A stretch of 64,000 nucleotides of DNA from Deltaproteobacteria bacterium (GCA_016182965.1 JACPFM010000063.1:23113-87112), one strand, 5' to 3'. Numbered from the stretch's first letter, positions 44,311-53,057 are shown. Translations and numbers: made by a program. Notes: generated by a model not told the origin, from the sequence alone.

Positions 44311-44603
44311 CGCTTTCGCGCACGCGCGCTGGCGCGCTGCTTCATCTCGGCCAAGACGGCAGCATGCGAAACCACGCGTCCCGCCTCTTCGTCCGCGAGC
44401 CCAGCGGCGATGGCTTCGACCACCTGGGCACGCTCGCGGAGCCGGTCGAATTCGAGCGGCGACACGAGCACGCCGGCCGCTTTGCCGTTCTGCGTGATGA
44501 TCACCGGTTGGCCCGTTTCGGCGACGCGCTTCGGCCAGTCCGCCGCGCGGGCCTTGAAGTCACTGACCGACACGATGTCCTCGGCGATTCGTGGTGCTCG
44601 CAT
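44307..44603 (-). CDS. Phd/YefM-family antitoxin
   Basis: This 98-aa protein has the N-terminal Phd/YefM DNA-binding pattern: IVSVSDFKARAADWPKRVAET, then GQPVIITQNGKAAGVLVSPLEFDRL. The C-terminal half is charged and probably disordered until bound to toxin. GAGG lies 5-6 nt before the ATG at 44603, and a perfect 12-bp palindrome lies 22 bp upstream. The partner toxin gene overlaps its stop but is truncated, so the antitoxin is probably a relic. Confidence 0.9.
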   Translation of the reverse strand: MRAPRIAEDIVSVSDFKARAADWPKRVAETGQPVIITQNGKAAGVLVSPLEFDRLRERAQVVEAIAAGLADEEAGRVVSHAAVLAEMKQRASARARKR

Positions 44604-44625
44604 GGAAACCTCGGTTTGAATACAG

Positions 44626-44637
44626 ACCGATATCGGT
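44626..44637. promoter_or_regulatory. putative antitoxin operator
   Basis: ACCGATATCGGT is a perfect 12-bp palindrome located 22 bp upstream of the antitoxin ATG. Phd/YefM proteins repress their own operons by binding such palindromes over the promoter. The site fits by position and symmetry only. Confidence 0.6.
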
Positions 44638-44920
44638 ACGTCAACCAGCTCTTCCGGGCGTTCCCCGAGGGGGCGTCCTCGTGCTCGGCCTGAGCCCATC
44701 CGGCCGCTCCACGATGCGTACCGCTGATTTGCCCTCGACCTCGCGCGCGAGATCGCGCTCTCGCTCTCGTGCGTCCACGCCTTGTGTGGGCGAACACCTC
44801 AGGGCTGAGTCTCTCGCAGAGCTCGATCAGGCGAAGACACGTTCCTGTAACCACTGCTTGAGGAGGCGTACTCGACGAACCTCGCGGCGGTCGCCATCCT
44901 CGCGTGCGTGTCCGAGGCGT
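44638..44920. other. gap between the TA remnant and the IS66 relic
   Basis: No credible gene or repeat is visible in these 283 bp. Codon bias is weak in all frames, in keeping with the decayed state of the neighbourhood. Confidence 0.5.
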
Positions 44921-45490
44921 TCAACCCGTCGCAGCCTGCTCCTCCGCGGTCAGCGGAGGCGGCACGGTGACGCGCCCGAGGGGCAGCTTCATCGCTTCGG
45001 CGTCGAGGCGCGCGCGGGTGCCGGCCCAGAACTTGGGCGCGAGCTCGACGTAACGCTCGCGCGGCCAGTAGAGCATCACGCGGATGACGTCGGCGAGGTA
45101 GGCCTCGGCGTCGAGGCCGTGGAACTTGCACGAGGCGACGAGCGAGAAGAGGTTCGTTGCGGCGTTGGCGTGGTCGTCGCTGCCGAAGAAGAGCCACGAC
45201 TTCCTCGCCGTGGGCACTTTCGGCGCGGTTGTTCTCCAACAGCAGGCGGCGATCGTCGAGGAACCGGCGGAAGGCCTCCTCGTGATTGAGCATGTAGCCG
45301 ATCGCCGTCGCGACGAGGCCGCCCCCCCTGAGCTTGGGGCCTTCTCAGCCTTCGCCCACGTGAAGAAGGCGTCGACGAGCGGGCGGACCTCGGCGTCGCG
45401 TCGGGCCTTGCGCTGTGCGGGCGCGAGATCGGCGAGCGGCGCGTCGGCGGCGAAGATGTCGTTGAAAGTGCTCCTTGGTCTCTGTGTCAC
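44921..45490 (-). pseudogene. degenerate IS66-family transposase, C-terminal part
   Basis: Reading from 45490 down, one frame gives DAEVRPLVDAFFTWAKAE. A second gives MLNHEEAFRRFLDDRRLLLENNRAE. The first frame returns with RKSWLFFGSDDHANAATNLFSL, CKFHGLDAEAYLADVIRV and PLGRVTVPPPLTAEEQ. These are the consecutive blocks of the IS66 transposase C-terminus, split by two frameshifts and lacking the N-terminal two thirds. No terminal inverted repeats or other IS66 accessory genes are visible. It is a dead insertion-sequence relic. Confidence 0.88.
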
Positions 45491-45512
45491 CGCGGCTCAT
45501 CGCGATCGGCGA

Positions 45513-45821
45513 TCACCGACGGCCTGGGGTTTCGCAGCCGCAACTTGATTGGTGCTTCGGTTCTACCTCTTCATAGACGACCTTGAGACAGGCGCAGGCT
45601 TCCGGGTGCACATCGCAGATGTACTCAACACTTGGGTCGCTGCTCACGCTCTCCGACGGACTCGGGTCATTCCCTGATTTCGACGAGGCGGGCGCGTCCG
45701 TCGTTTGGCCGGCACTGTTCTGGCCGATAGTCGCGAAGCCGGCCGCAACGAGTGCCGCAGCGACGAATCGAGCGCGTCTCGCGAGGATCTTCGTGCGCGC
45801 GTCATCCACGCGGTTCAGCAT
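45513..45821 (-). CDS. small secreted Cys-containing protein
   Basis: This 102-aa protein has a likely signal peptide (RFVAAALVAAGFATIG), a Ser/Asp/Pro-rich linker and a short C-terminal part with several Cys (YICDVHPEACACLKVVYEE, SSCGC). The start was set at ATG 45821; a GTG at 45839 is also possible. It has no recognised family and stands between relics, so it may itself be a fragment. Confidence 0.5.
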   Translation of the reverse strand: MLNRVDDARTKILARRARFVAAALVAAGFATIGQNSAGQTTDAPASSKSGNDPSPSESVSSDPSVEYICDVHPEACACLKVVYEEVEPKHQSSCGCETPGRR

Positions 45822-46016
45822 AGCAAGCCACGGCTTCACTCACCGTCGTCGAGAGGGACGCGATCAGCTGGTCGATCGGTTGCCCGTTGCGGACCTCGCC
45901 TCGGCGAACACGATGTAGCGGGACCATGTCGGCGCCTCGCGATCGTTGTCGGCGGCGTGCGGCGACCCTGAGCTGAGTGCGAGAGCTCACGAGAGACCCC
46001 CCACCAGCTTGCGCCG

Positions 46017-46614
46017 ATGTCCCTGCCGTCCACAGTGAAGTGCGTACAAGCGGAGTCATGGCAACTCGAGCCCTGGAATCCGCCGGGACGCATCCACCAC
46101 CTACCCCCCGCGCTCGCGAAGACCGACGGCGCCGACCTGTTCGTGGTGCCCATCCTGCAGATGGGCCGGCCGACGATCGTGCACACGCGTCGCAACGGCG
46201 CCTTTGTCGGCTCGCGCCTCGAGCTCTCGAACGGTCGGTTCACCTTCCCGTTCGGCTCGCAAGACGCCGCGCAGCAGGCGCCCCCTGTGCGTGCTCCACG
46301 CGCACCAGGTGTTCGGTCGCGCCGCCGCGGCCAACGACCACGCGACGCTCGCGGCGATGGATCCGTTCTACGAGTGTGCGTCGACCAACACGTGGAAGGT
46401 CACCGAGCCGACGCCAACCGAGCCGCGCGCGGTGATCACGCCGCCGCTCGCGAAGTGGGGCCGCTGGCTCGGCGCGCTCGTCGCCGGCGCGTTGCTCTCG
46501 GGCGGGCTGTACGTCGGCTTCGACCTCGGCTTCCAGGACGCGCGCGACGGCTTCGCGAAGAAGCACCAAGCCGCGCCGAAGAAGACGAAGAAGGCGTCCG
46601 TCGACGACGACTGA
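46017..46614 (+). pseudogene. membrane protein gene with a frameshift at a C-run
   Basis: One frame from ATG 46017 gives a sensible 88-residue N-terminus (LFVVPILQMGRPTIVHTRRN, SRLELSNGRFTFPFGSQDAA). Past CCCCC at 46281-46285 this frame turns into Arg/Pro noise. Another frame carries LCVLHAHQVFGRAAAANDHA, then TNTWKVTEPTPTEPRAVI, a transmembrane helix WLGALVAGALLSGGLYVGF and a Lys-rich tail to the stop at 46614. Removing one C joins both parts into one protein of about 198 aa. This is either a real frameshift or an assembly error in a homopolymer. No family is recognised. Confidence 0.7.
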
Positions 46615-46715
46615 GGCGCACCGACCGCGTGGGACCAGGCGGGCCGACCCGGCGGCGGTGCGCACCGTCACGGTCGGCAGCGCGTTCGAGGGAGCGAGCG
46701 TCTCTCGTGGATGCG

Positions 46716-48239
46716 TCAGGGGGCGAGCCGGGCGAGGAAGATCGGTCGCCCCGTCCACCCGGTCGTAAGCTTGGTCACGCCGAAGTCCAACGTGCCCATG
46801 AACGTTCCGGCGATCGCGATTTCGCCGCTCTTCGCGACGGCGACTGACCAAGCGGTCTGCGTCAAGGATGGCGTTGGCGGCACGCTCGCCGACCATCCGG
46901 ACCAGGTGGAGTTGCCCATCGAATCGAGCCTGTCGAGCCAGACGTTCCACGATGACGAGCTGCCGCTCGTCCCTGCAGCGATCGTCGCACCAGACGCGTC
47001 GAGAGCGATGTCGCCGAAGAGGGGCTGCCGCTCGAACGCGCGGTGCCAACGATACCCTCCCACGGCATCCAAACCGATGGCGAACTGGGTCTCGGCGGCT
47101 TCCGGCGAGGTGACGATCGTGCCCCCCGGCGCGACCTCGAGCACCCCGGACTCCGCCGCGCCGTGGACGACGATTTGGGCGCCGCTCACGGCAACTCCGC
47201 GCAAAGAGGCCCGGCCAGGGAACGTGACGGTGAAGCGATGAGCGCCGGTGGAGTCATACGAGGCGAGGAAGACGCCCCTCGGGTAGGCCTTCGCGCCGGC
47301 GCCGAAATCGACCGTTCCCGCCTCCATCGATCCGACGATGAAGACGTTCCCCGCAGCGTCGGCAGCGATGGAGGGTGCGTTCCAGAGTGTCCGCGTCAAC
47401 GCGACCTCGCGCCCGAACGCGATGACGCCGTCATCGCGATACCGAACGAGCACGAACCCGGAGCTGGCGGTCACGAAACCCCCCCAGTCGGTACCAGGCG
47501 CGGCCATGCCGGCGAAGTAATTCAGGTTCGGGCCGGCGACGAACGTCGCGAGAGCCTGCGCTACCTTCGTGGTGTCGAGCGGGTGCCCTGCCTTCGACCA
47601 GAGGCGCGTACCGGCGGCGTCGAGCAACGTCACGGCGTAGCCGTCGTCGGCCGTCGTCGGACTCTCTTTGTACAAGTCGAGCTCGTAGAGGGCGAGAGCA
47701 ACGTTCCCCGTCGGTCCGACCGCGAGCCCGCGCCCTGTCATCAAGCGACGGAATTCGCAGTGATGCCAGAGCACGTTCCCGTCGGGCGTGAGCTTCGCGA
47801 CGATCGTCGCGGCGGAGTCCGGGCAGGCGATGGTCTTGGAGCCGAAGACGAGCTTGTCGTTTTCGAGGAGCGCGGCGAACACCAGGTTGCCGGCGGGGTC
47901 GTAGGCGATGCGCGGCGCGCCAGTGATGCTCATCGACCCGGGCGTCGCTGCCCACGACGCCCTTGCTCCGATGGGATGCGCGTCGGTGGCATCGCCGACT
48001 TCCAGCTCAGGATCGACGTCCTTCGCAGTGTCGGTCTCCGAGCCGATGTCGGGTGCGATCGGGTCGGGGGGTTCCGAGCCTTCGTGGGCGTCGAAGGCGA
48101 TGAGCACCTCGGCTTCGGCGTCGCGAACCAACGCGTCGTACTCGAATGCCGCGTCGTCGCCCGGACGTTGCTCGTCGACGACGATCCCGCCACACCCGGC
48201 GCACGCGAGCGCCACGACGGCGACGATGTGCCGCGGCAT
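46716..48239 (-). CDS. lipoprotein with beta-propeller-like repeats
   Basis: This 507-aa protein has a lipoprotein signal (VALACAGCGG, Cys about 16) and an Asp/Glu/Ala-rich linker to about 90. Several repeats resemble the SBBP beta-propeller family of myxobacterial surface proteins: DPAGNLVFAALLEND, ADAAGNVFIVGSMEAGTVDFG, FLASYDSTGAHRFTVTF and KSGEIAIAGTFMGTLDFG. Repeats of the G-N-v-f-v-G-s-f/DFG type recur at about 45-60 residue spacing. The function is unknown; a surface role is likely. Confidence 0.85.
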   Translation of the reverse strand: MPRHIVAVVALACAGCGGIVVDEQRPGDDAAFEYDALVRDAEAEVLIAFDAHEGSEPPDPIAPDIGSETDTAKDVDPELEVGDATDAHPIGARASWAATPGSMSITGAPRIAYDPAGNLVFAALLENDKLVFGSKTIACPDSAATIVAKLTPDGNVLWHHCEFRRLMTGRGLAVGPTGNVALALYELDLYKESPTTADDGYAVTLLDAAGTRLWSKAGHPLDTTKVAQALATFVAGPNLNYFAGMAAPGTDWGGFVTASSGFVLVRYRDDGVIAFGREVALTRTLWNAPSIAADAAGNVFIVGSMEAGTVDFGAGAKAYPRGVFLASYDSTGAHRFTVTFPGRASLRGVAVSGAQIVVHGAAESGVLEVAPGGTIVTSPEAAETQFAIGLDAVGGYRWHRAFERQPLFGDIALDASGATIAAGTSGSSSSWNVWLDRLDSMGNSTWSGWSASVPPTPSLTQTAWSVAVAKSGEIAIAGTFMGTLDFGVTKLTTGWTGRPIFLARLAP

Positions 48240-48280
48240 CGCGCCATCATAGCGTCCACACCATGCGCTCGTCTCTATGG

Positions 48281-48301
48281 CTGACGACTGACGACTGACG
48301 A
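48281..48301. repeat. heptamer CTGACGA x3
   Basis: Three perfect CTGACGA units lie 42 bp upstream of the lipoprotein ATG (48239). No complementary arm lies within the gap. The family is the same as at 57952-58119. Confidence 0.8.
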
Positions 48302-48373
48302 TTCGCGACTGTGATGCCCCGCGACTCTGCCTGCAGCGCGTTCCGCGACAACATCATCGCGTACATGTAGGAC

Positions 48374-48415
48374 GCGATCGCGAAAGCGGACGCGGACGCA
48401 AACGCGAACGCGAAA
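48374..48415. repeat. hexamer repeat array GCGNAC x7
   Basis: Seven 6-bp units (GCGATC, GCGAAA, GCGGAC, GCGGAC, GCAAAC, GCGAAC, GCGAAA) run in phase. The type of array is the same as at 38957-39016 but with a different consensus. Confidence 0.7.
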
Positions 48416-48453
48416 GGTCGAGCGACGAAGTCTCCGGACGCGGCGCTCGACCT
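48415..48453. terminator. possible terminator hairpin between two minus-strand genes
   Basis: AGGTCGAGCG (48415-48424) pairs perfectly with CGCTCGACCT (48444-48453) across a 19-nt loop. The stem lies just after the stop of the gene at 48472-49458. Read on the minus strand it is followed only by CTTTCG, a weak U-tract. Confidence 0.45.
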
Positions 48454-48471
48454 TCTACTTTCTTGTGTCGT

Positions 48472-49458
48472 TCACCCTCGTGGGCGCGACGGTGAGCGAG
48501 GTCGGTAGAGCGCCTCGTGCAGCCCGGTCACGACAAGCGCGGCGGAGAGGACCAGGCCCATCGCGACGAGCGGCATGCCCTTACCCCGAAGGTGCATGAT
48601 GACGGCCCACGCGAGCGACGCGAGAGAAGGCGAGGTCTTCTCGATGAAGATCCGATCCGACCATCGGAACGGCCGCCGCGGGACGCGCAGCGGGCGGCCG
48701 GCCACGGCTACGCGGCCCGCCCCGAGCTCGGCTGCCAGGTGACGCAGCAGTTCGTCGCGCGCCTCGCCCTCCAACGTGACGCCGCGGAGGTCGAGATCGT
48801 AGTGGTGCCGTCGGAAGTAGCCCGGCACGCGCAAGTGCGCCTTGCGGAGGGCGCTGTCGGCCGCGAACCGAATGAGCACGACGATGCCGCCGATGTAGCC
48901 CGCGCGGATGGGCTCGAGGATGACGCTCTCGCCGTCGTGGTCCTTGGGGCGGCGTGGTCGCTGGTGAAGCCAATGTGCGTCGGCGACGTTGATGAGGTGT
49001 CCTCCCGCTCGTTCGACCGCCGCGATCGTCGCCTCCTGGCCACCGGCTACGGGCCAGGTGGTGCCGTGGATTCCGTCGTACTGAACCGCGAGCCGATCCT
49101 CGCAACGGAACTCGATCGCGTGTTCGTCGATCCGCGCGACGACGTCGCCGGGCCCGACACGGATCTGCACGAGCGCACCCATGAATGGGACCTCCGGCTC
49201 GGATTGTGACGTGGATCGTACACGCGGGTCCGGATCAACGCTCGCGAGCTCGTCCCGCTCGGCCTCTCGCCGGGCGAGCGCCGCTACTTCGGCGCCTTCA
49301 TGATCGTGCCGTCCGCCTTGTTCGGCCAGTAGACCGAACGTCGCGTCGAGCGCGAGCGCGGAAGGGCCTCTCTGCGACTCGGCGAGGACGACCCAGGCGC
49401 TCCCGTCCTTCTTCACCTTCTTGACGACGTCGAGCTCCTCGCTCGCCCAGGTAGTCAC
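48472..49458 (-). CDS. hypothetical protein with C-terminal membrane helix
   Basis: This 328-aa protein starts at GTG 49458. The N-terminal ~90 residues (VVKKVKKDGSAWVVLAESQ) are plausible coding sequence. The middle contains VQIRVGPGDVVARIDEHAIEF and the C-terminus has a hydrophobic helix (LVAMGLVLSAALVVTGL). No family is recognised. An alternative ATG at 49182 would give a shorter protein beginning MGALVQIRV. Codon bias is moderate, and the gene follows the Cys-rich/TLDc gene by 33 bp. Confidence 0.6.
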   Translation of the reverse strand: MTTWASEELDVVKKVKKDGSAWVVLAESQRGPSALALDATFGLLAEQGGRHDHEGAEVAALARREAERDELASVDPDPRVRSTSQSEPEVPFMGALVQIRVGPGDVVARIDEHAIEFRCEDRLAVQYDGIHGTTWPVAGGQEATIAAVERAGGHLINVADAHWLHQRPRRPKDHDGESVILEPIRAGYIGGIVVLIRFAADSALRKAHLRVPGYFRRHHYDLDLRGVTLEGEARDELLRHLAAELGAGRVAVAGRPLRVPRRPFRWSDRIFIEKTSPSLASLAWAVIMHLRGKGMPLVAMGLVLSAALVVTGLHEALYRPRSPSRPRG

Positions 49459-49491
49459 GGTCGTCCTGGAGCGGGTGAGCCAGTCGAGGAG

Positions 49492-51483
49492 CTATTGGTA
49501 CCAGACCTCGAGATCCTCGATCGTCCACGAGCTGTAGCTGCCGCAAAGGTCGGCCTGGCACGTCAGCGACCCATAGGCGCCGGTACGGCACTGGTACGTG
49601 TAGCCGAGGTTGCAATAGCCGCCGCTGATCGTGCTGTTCACCTGCCAGTCGTACCCGCCACCGAACGTCGGACCGTAGGTCGAGTAGTTGCGCGAGTAGT
49701 ACGCGCCCGTGTAACTGCCGGGATACGTGTGCTTGAAGTCGTTCGTGAGCGAGAACAGGAAGTTCGCGGTGCTGCCGCCGTATCCGCTGACGGTGCTCCA
49801 GCTGGATGTGTTGTAGCCGCCCATCACGCGGATGGTGCCTGACGAGTTCAGGCGCGCGACGCTGACCGTCGCCCCCTTGCCGTCGCACAGCGAGTGGAAA
49901 GTCGACGCCGAGGCGCCGTTGGCGATCTTCGAGTAGCAGCGCGTCCAGATCTGCGCCGGCGTGCCGATCCAAGCGTTGATCTTCGCGCCGGCGGCGACGT
50001 CGATGATCGCCGACCCCGGGAAGCCTCCCTGGACGCACGTGCCCCCGAAGCAGACCTCGGTCGAAGGGCATGCGTTCCCGCACGCGCCGCAGTTCTTCGG
50101 GTCCTTGCTGGTATCGACGCACGTGTAGCCGCACGCCGTCATGCCCGTGCCGCAGCTGGTCACGCAGGCGCCGCCCCTGCAGTACGGCGTGGTGCCGCTG
50201 CAGGTCGTGCCGCACCCGCCGCAGTGGCCCGGATCGCGGTTGGTATCGACGCAGACGCCGCCGCAGGCCAGCTGACCGGCGGTGCAGCAGGTACCGGCGC
50301 TGCAGAACTTGCCGGCGTCGCACACCTTGCCGCAGGCGCCGCAGTTGTTCAGGTCGGCGCTCGTCTTGATCTCGCAGCCGTCGGCCTTGTTGCCGTTGCA
50401 GTCCGACCAGCCGGCGGTGCACGCGAGCAGCTCGCACGCGCCGGAGACGCAGGTGCCGATGCCGTTCGCGGGCGCGCACGCTTTGCCGCAGCCTCCACAG
50501 TTCGCGGTGCTCGTGGCGGTGTTGGTCTCGCAGCCATTTGCCGGATCGAAGTCGCAGTTCCCGAAGCCGGTGCTGCACGAGGAGATGACGCAGCTGCCCG
50601 TGTTGCACGAGGCGGACGCGTTGGCGAAGCTGCACGCCCGACCGCACACGCCGCAGTTCGCGTTGTCGGAGCGCAGGTCCTTCTCGCAGCCGTCCGTCAC
50701 CGACCCGTTGCAATTGCCGAACCCCGCCGAGCACTCGAGGGAGCAGGTTCCAGCGGTGCAGACGGACGTGCCGCTGGCGCCGCCCGGGCACGGGGCGCCG
50801 CACTTCCCGCAGTTGAGCGGATCGCTCGCGAGGTCAACGCAGCTGGCGCCGCAGATCGTCGGCTTGCCCGACGGGCACACGCACGAGCCGCTCTGGCAGA
50901 TCGTGCCGCCGCCGCACACGACCCCGCACGCACCGCAGTTGTTCGGGTCGCGCTTGATGTCGGCGCAGGTCGTGCCGCACGTGACCGTGCCCTCGTCGAT
51001 GACGCCGTTGCAGTTCTCATCGGTGCCGTTGCACGCGACGTCCTCGCTCCCGAGCACGGTGCAGCTGCACGCCGGGCTGCGCCCCGGCAGCGACACGCAC
51101 GACCAGTTCCACGACGCCGGGCAGTCGCCCGCGCCGACGCACGTCTTCGAGCAGCGCCCGATCGGCAGGCAGATTGCCGACGCGCACTCTGCGTTCGAGG
51201 AGCAAGGCGCCCCGAACGCGCCGCCGATCGGGGTGTCGGGGGCGGCGTCCGTGGCGACGTCGCTCGCCCCGTCGTCCGCCGTGTCCTTGGCCGTGGAGCC
51301 GTCCGCCGTGTCGCCGCCAGTCGCGTCGCTTGCGCCATCGACGGCACCGTCGGCACCCGGGTCGGCGTCGGCATCGTCGTTGGACGTCGCGTCGCCCTGC
51401 GCGGCGGGTTCGGTCGTCGAGCCGCATCCCGCGCCGAACAGAGCCATGGTGAGCGCCATCGAGCACAGTGTCGTACGGAGCAT
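49492..51483 (-). CDS. Cys-rich lipoprotein with a C-terminal TLDc-like domain
   Basis: This 663-aa protein has a lipoprotein signal (MALFGAGCGS, Cys about 20) and an Asp/Ala/Thr-rich linker to about 85. Many Cys-rich modules of the type DPxNCGACGxxC and GFGNCNG-DGCE follow, as in myxobacterial surface proteins. The C-terminal ~190 residues look like a TLDc domain: WTRCYSKIANGASASTFHSL, VMGGYNTSSWSTVSGYGG and ANFLFSLTN. TLDc is known mainly from eukaryotes (OXR1, TBC1D24), but secreted bacterial forms occur. GGAGG lies 8 nt before the ATG at 51483. The signal peptide fixes the start. Confidence 0.88.
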   Translation of the reverse strand: MLRTTLCSMALTMALFGAGCGSTTEPAAQGDATSNDDADADPGADGAVDGASDATGGDTADGSTAKDTADDGASDVATDAAPDTPIGGAFGAPCSSNAECASAICLPIGRCSKTCVGAGDCPASWNWSCVSLPGRSPACSCTVLGSEDVACNGTDENCNGVIDEGTVTCGTTCADIKRDPNNCGACGVVCGGGTICQSGSCVCPSGKPTICGASCVDLASDPLNCGKCGAPCPGGASGTSVCTAGTCSLECSAGFGNCNGSVTDGCEKDLRSDNANCGVCGRACSFANASASCNTGSCVISSCSTGFGNCDFDPANGCETNTATSTANCGGCGKACAPANGIGTCVSGACELLACTAGWSDCNGNKADGCEIKTSADLNNCGACGKVCDAGKFCSAGTCCTAGQLACGGVCVDTNRDPGHCGGCGTTCSGTTPYCRGGACVTSCGTGMTACGYTCVDTSKDPKNCGACGNACPSTEVCFGGTCVQGGFPGSAIIDVAAGAKINAWIGTPAQIWTRCYSKIANGASASTFHSLCDGKGATVSVARLNSSGTIRVMGGYNTSSWSTVSGYGGSTANFLFSLTNDFKHTYPGSYTGAYYSRNYSTYGPTFGGGYDWQVNSTISGGYCNLGYTYQCRTGAYGSLTCQADLCGSYSSWTIEDLEVWYQ

Positions 51484-51712
51484 GCGCGTACCTCCAAGCT
51501 GCGAACCGACCGTGAGGACCAATTTACGGCAGGCCCGCCGCGAAACGGTGCGCGTTCCCACATGGGGCAGGTCGGCCCCTGATCCGACGAACGGTGACGG
51601 AAGGGGCGCGGTCGGCGCGCAGCGGCGCCCGACTCGCGTCGAGGCCTCGGTCGCCGACCACGTCGCGCGCGAGGTAGCATCGCGCCGTGAACGCTCACGC
51701 GTCGAGGCACCC

Positions 51713-52741
51713 ATGCACGCTCGATCGATCGCCCTCGTCGTTCTCGCGATGTCTTGTGGAGGAACGAAGATGAAGGCTCCCGAGGCCCCGAAGAAGGCGC
51801 CGACCACGACTGCGGCGGCGCCCGCGACGTCCGCGCGGAAGCCGCCGCTCGCCGAGCTGCAGAAGAAGGCGCTGCACGCGATGGTCGCGGCGTTCAACGC
51901 GCACGACCCGAAGGGGCTGGCCGCCGTCTACGCCGAAGGCGCCCTGGTGCGCAGCCCGAGCAACGACGGCTTCGAAGACGAGAGGGGCCGCGAGCCGATC
52001 GAGAAGGGGCACGCGGGCCTGTTCGCCGGCGCGCCCGACGTGAAGATCGCCACGGTGCGCGCGCTGCAGAGCGGCGACGTGGTGGTGTGGGAGTGGGTCG
52101 TGCGGGGCTCGTTCACGACCAAGGGCGACGCACCGGCGAAGAAGCCGGTGGGCTTCAAGGCCGCGAGCGTGCTGTGGTTCGACGAAGTCGGCCTGATCGA
52201 GGCGGACCACACCTACTTCGACCGCGCGACGATCGCCGGCCAGCTCGGCGGCGCGACGGCGCGTCCGGTGCAGGAGCTGCCGACGGAGGACGGGCCATGG
52301 ATCGCGCCCGCAGACGCCGCCGCCGAGGCGCGGAACCTCGCGCTCGGAAGGGCGCTGCTCGCGGCGCTTGCCGAGCACGATGAGAAGGGCTTCCTCTCGA
52401 GGATCGACGACAAGACCCTGCGCGACGATCTCACCGACCCCGACCCCAAGGCCGGCGGAGTCGGCACCAACCAGCAGGACTTCCGCGCTCTCCTGAAGGC
52501 GTTTCCCGACGTGGCGATCACGGTCGACGCCGCGTTCGCCGCCGGCGACTTCGTCGCGATCGAGAGCACCTCCACCGGCACGCACCAGGGGCCGCTCGGT
52601 CCGTTCCCGGCCACGAAGAACAAGGTGACCCTTCACCGGCTCGACGTGATGGACGTCCGCTCCGGCAAGGTGATGGGCTGGACGTCGTACGGCAACCGCG
52701 CCGAGCTCACCGCGCAGATCGCGCCCGCGAAGAAGGGCTGA
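51713..52741 (+). CDS. lipoprotein with two SnoaL/NTF2-like domains
   Basis: This 342-aa protein has a short lipoprotein signal (ALVVLAMSCGG, Cys about 15) and an Ala/Pro/Thr linker. Two SnoaL-like domains follow (about 50-190, ALHAMVAAFNAHDPKGLAAVY; about 205-335, ALLAALAEHDEKGFLSRI). Each has the typical start helix, a Gly/Asp-rich loop and a final strand (VMGWTSYGNRAELTAQ). Such domains bind small ligands or act as polyketide-type cyclases; here the export signal suggests a periplasmic role. GAGG precedes the ATG by 6 nt. Confidence 0.85.
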   Translation: MHARSIALVVLAMSCGGTKMKAPEAPKKAPTTTAAAPATSARKPPLAELQKKALHAMVAAFNAHDPKGLAAVYAEGALVRSPSNDGFEDERGREPIEKGHAGLFAGAPDVKIATVRALQSGDVVVWEWVVRGSFTTKGDAPAKKPVGFKAASVLWFDEVGLIEADHTYFDRATIAGQLGGATARPVQELPTEDGPWIAPADAAAEARNLALGRALLAALAEHDEKGFLSRIDDKTLRDDLTDPDPKAGGVGTNQQDFRALLKAFPDVAITVDAAFAAGDFVAIESTSTGTHQGPLGPFPATKNKVTLHRLDVMDVRSGKVMGWTSYGNRAELTAQIAPAKKG

Positions 52742-52755
52742 TCGGCCGGTCTGCC

Positions 52756-52891
52756 CCACGATGAGGTGGGGAACCCGTGGAGCACGAGCACGGCGTGCCC
52801 GGGTGGCTCGCCCCGCGTTCGATCGCGAAGATGCGGCCCGCCGGCGTGTCGACGAGCCGGCCCCGGTCGCGCCAGTCGGGGAGCGAGATCA
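52756..52891 (-). pseudogene. fragment of an alpha/beta-hydrolase N-terminus
   Basis: One minus-strand frame reads LPDWRDRGRLVDTPAGRIFA, then IERGASHPG. A second continues with VLVLHGFPTSSW, the typical start of haloalkane-dehalogenase-like hydrolases (HG-x oxyanion motif). The join needs one frameshift. The rest of the enzyme is absent, as the sequence runs at once into the 3' end of the convergent lipoprotein gene. The remainder of this 316-bp gap (52742-53057) shows no other gene. Confidence 0.7.
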
Positions 52892-53057
52892 CAGGCCGGA
52901 CACACGCATTTCTGCGCACGCACACCGATTCACGCATCGCCGAGATCGACGCCCGAGCTCGATGTCGCGATCGGGGAGGTCGGCAGCGAGCCGACCGGGA
53001 TCGCGATCACGCCAAAGGAGGTCGAAATGCGGCCGTGACCGGACGCCGCGAGGCGCC

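Noticed and set aside
51713..52741. A longer open frame starting near 50282
   Set aside because: The upstream part is antisense to the Cys-rich/TLDc gene; the lipoprotein signal and RBS fix the start at 51713.
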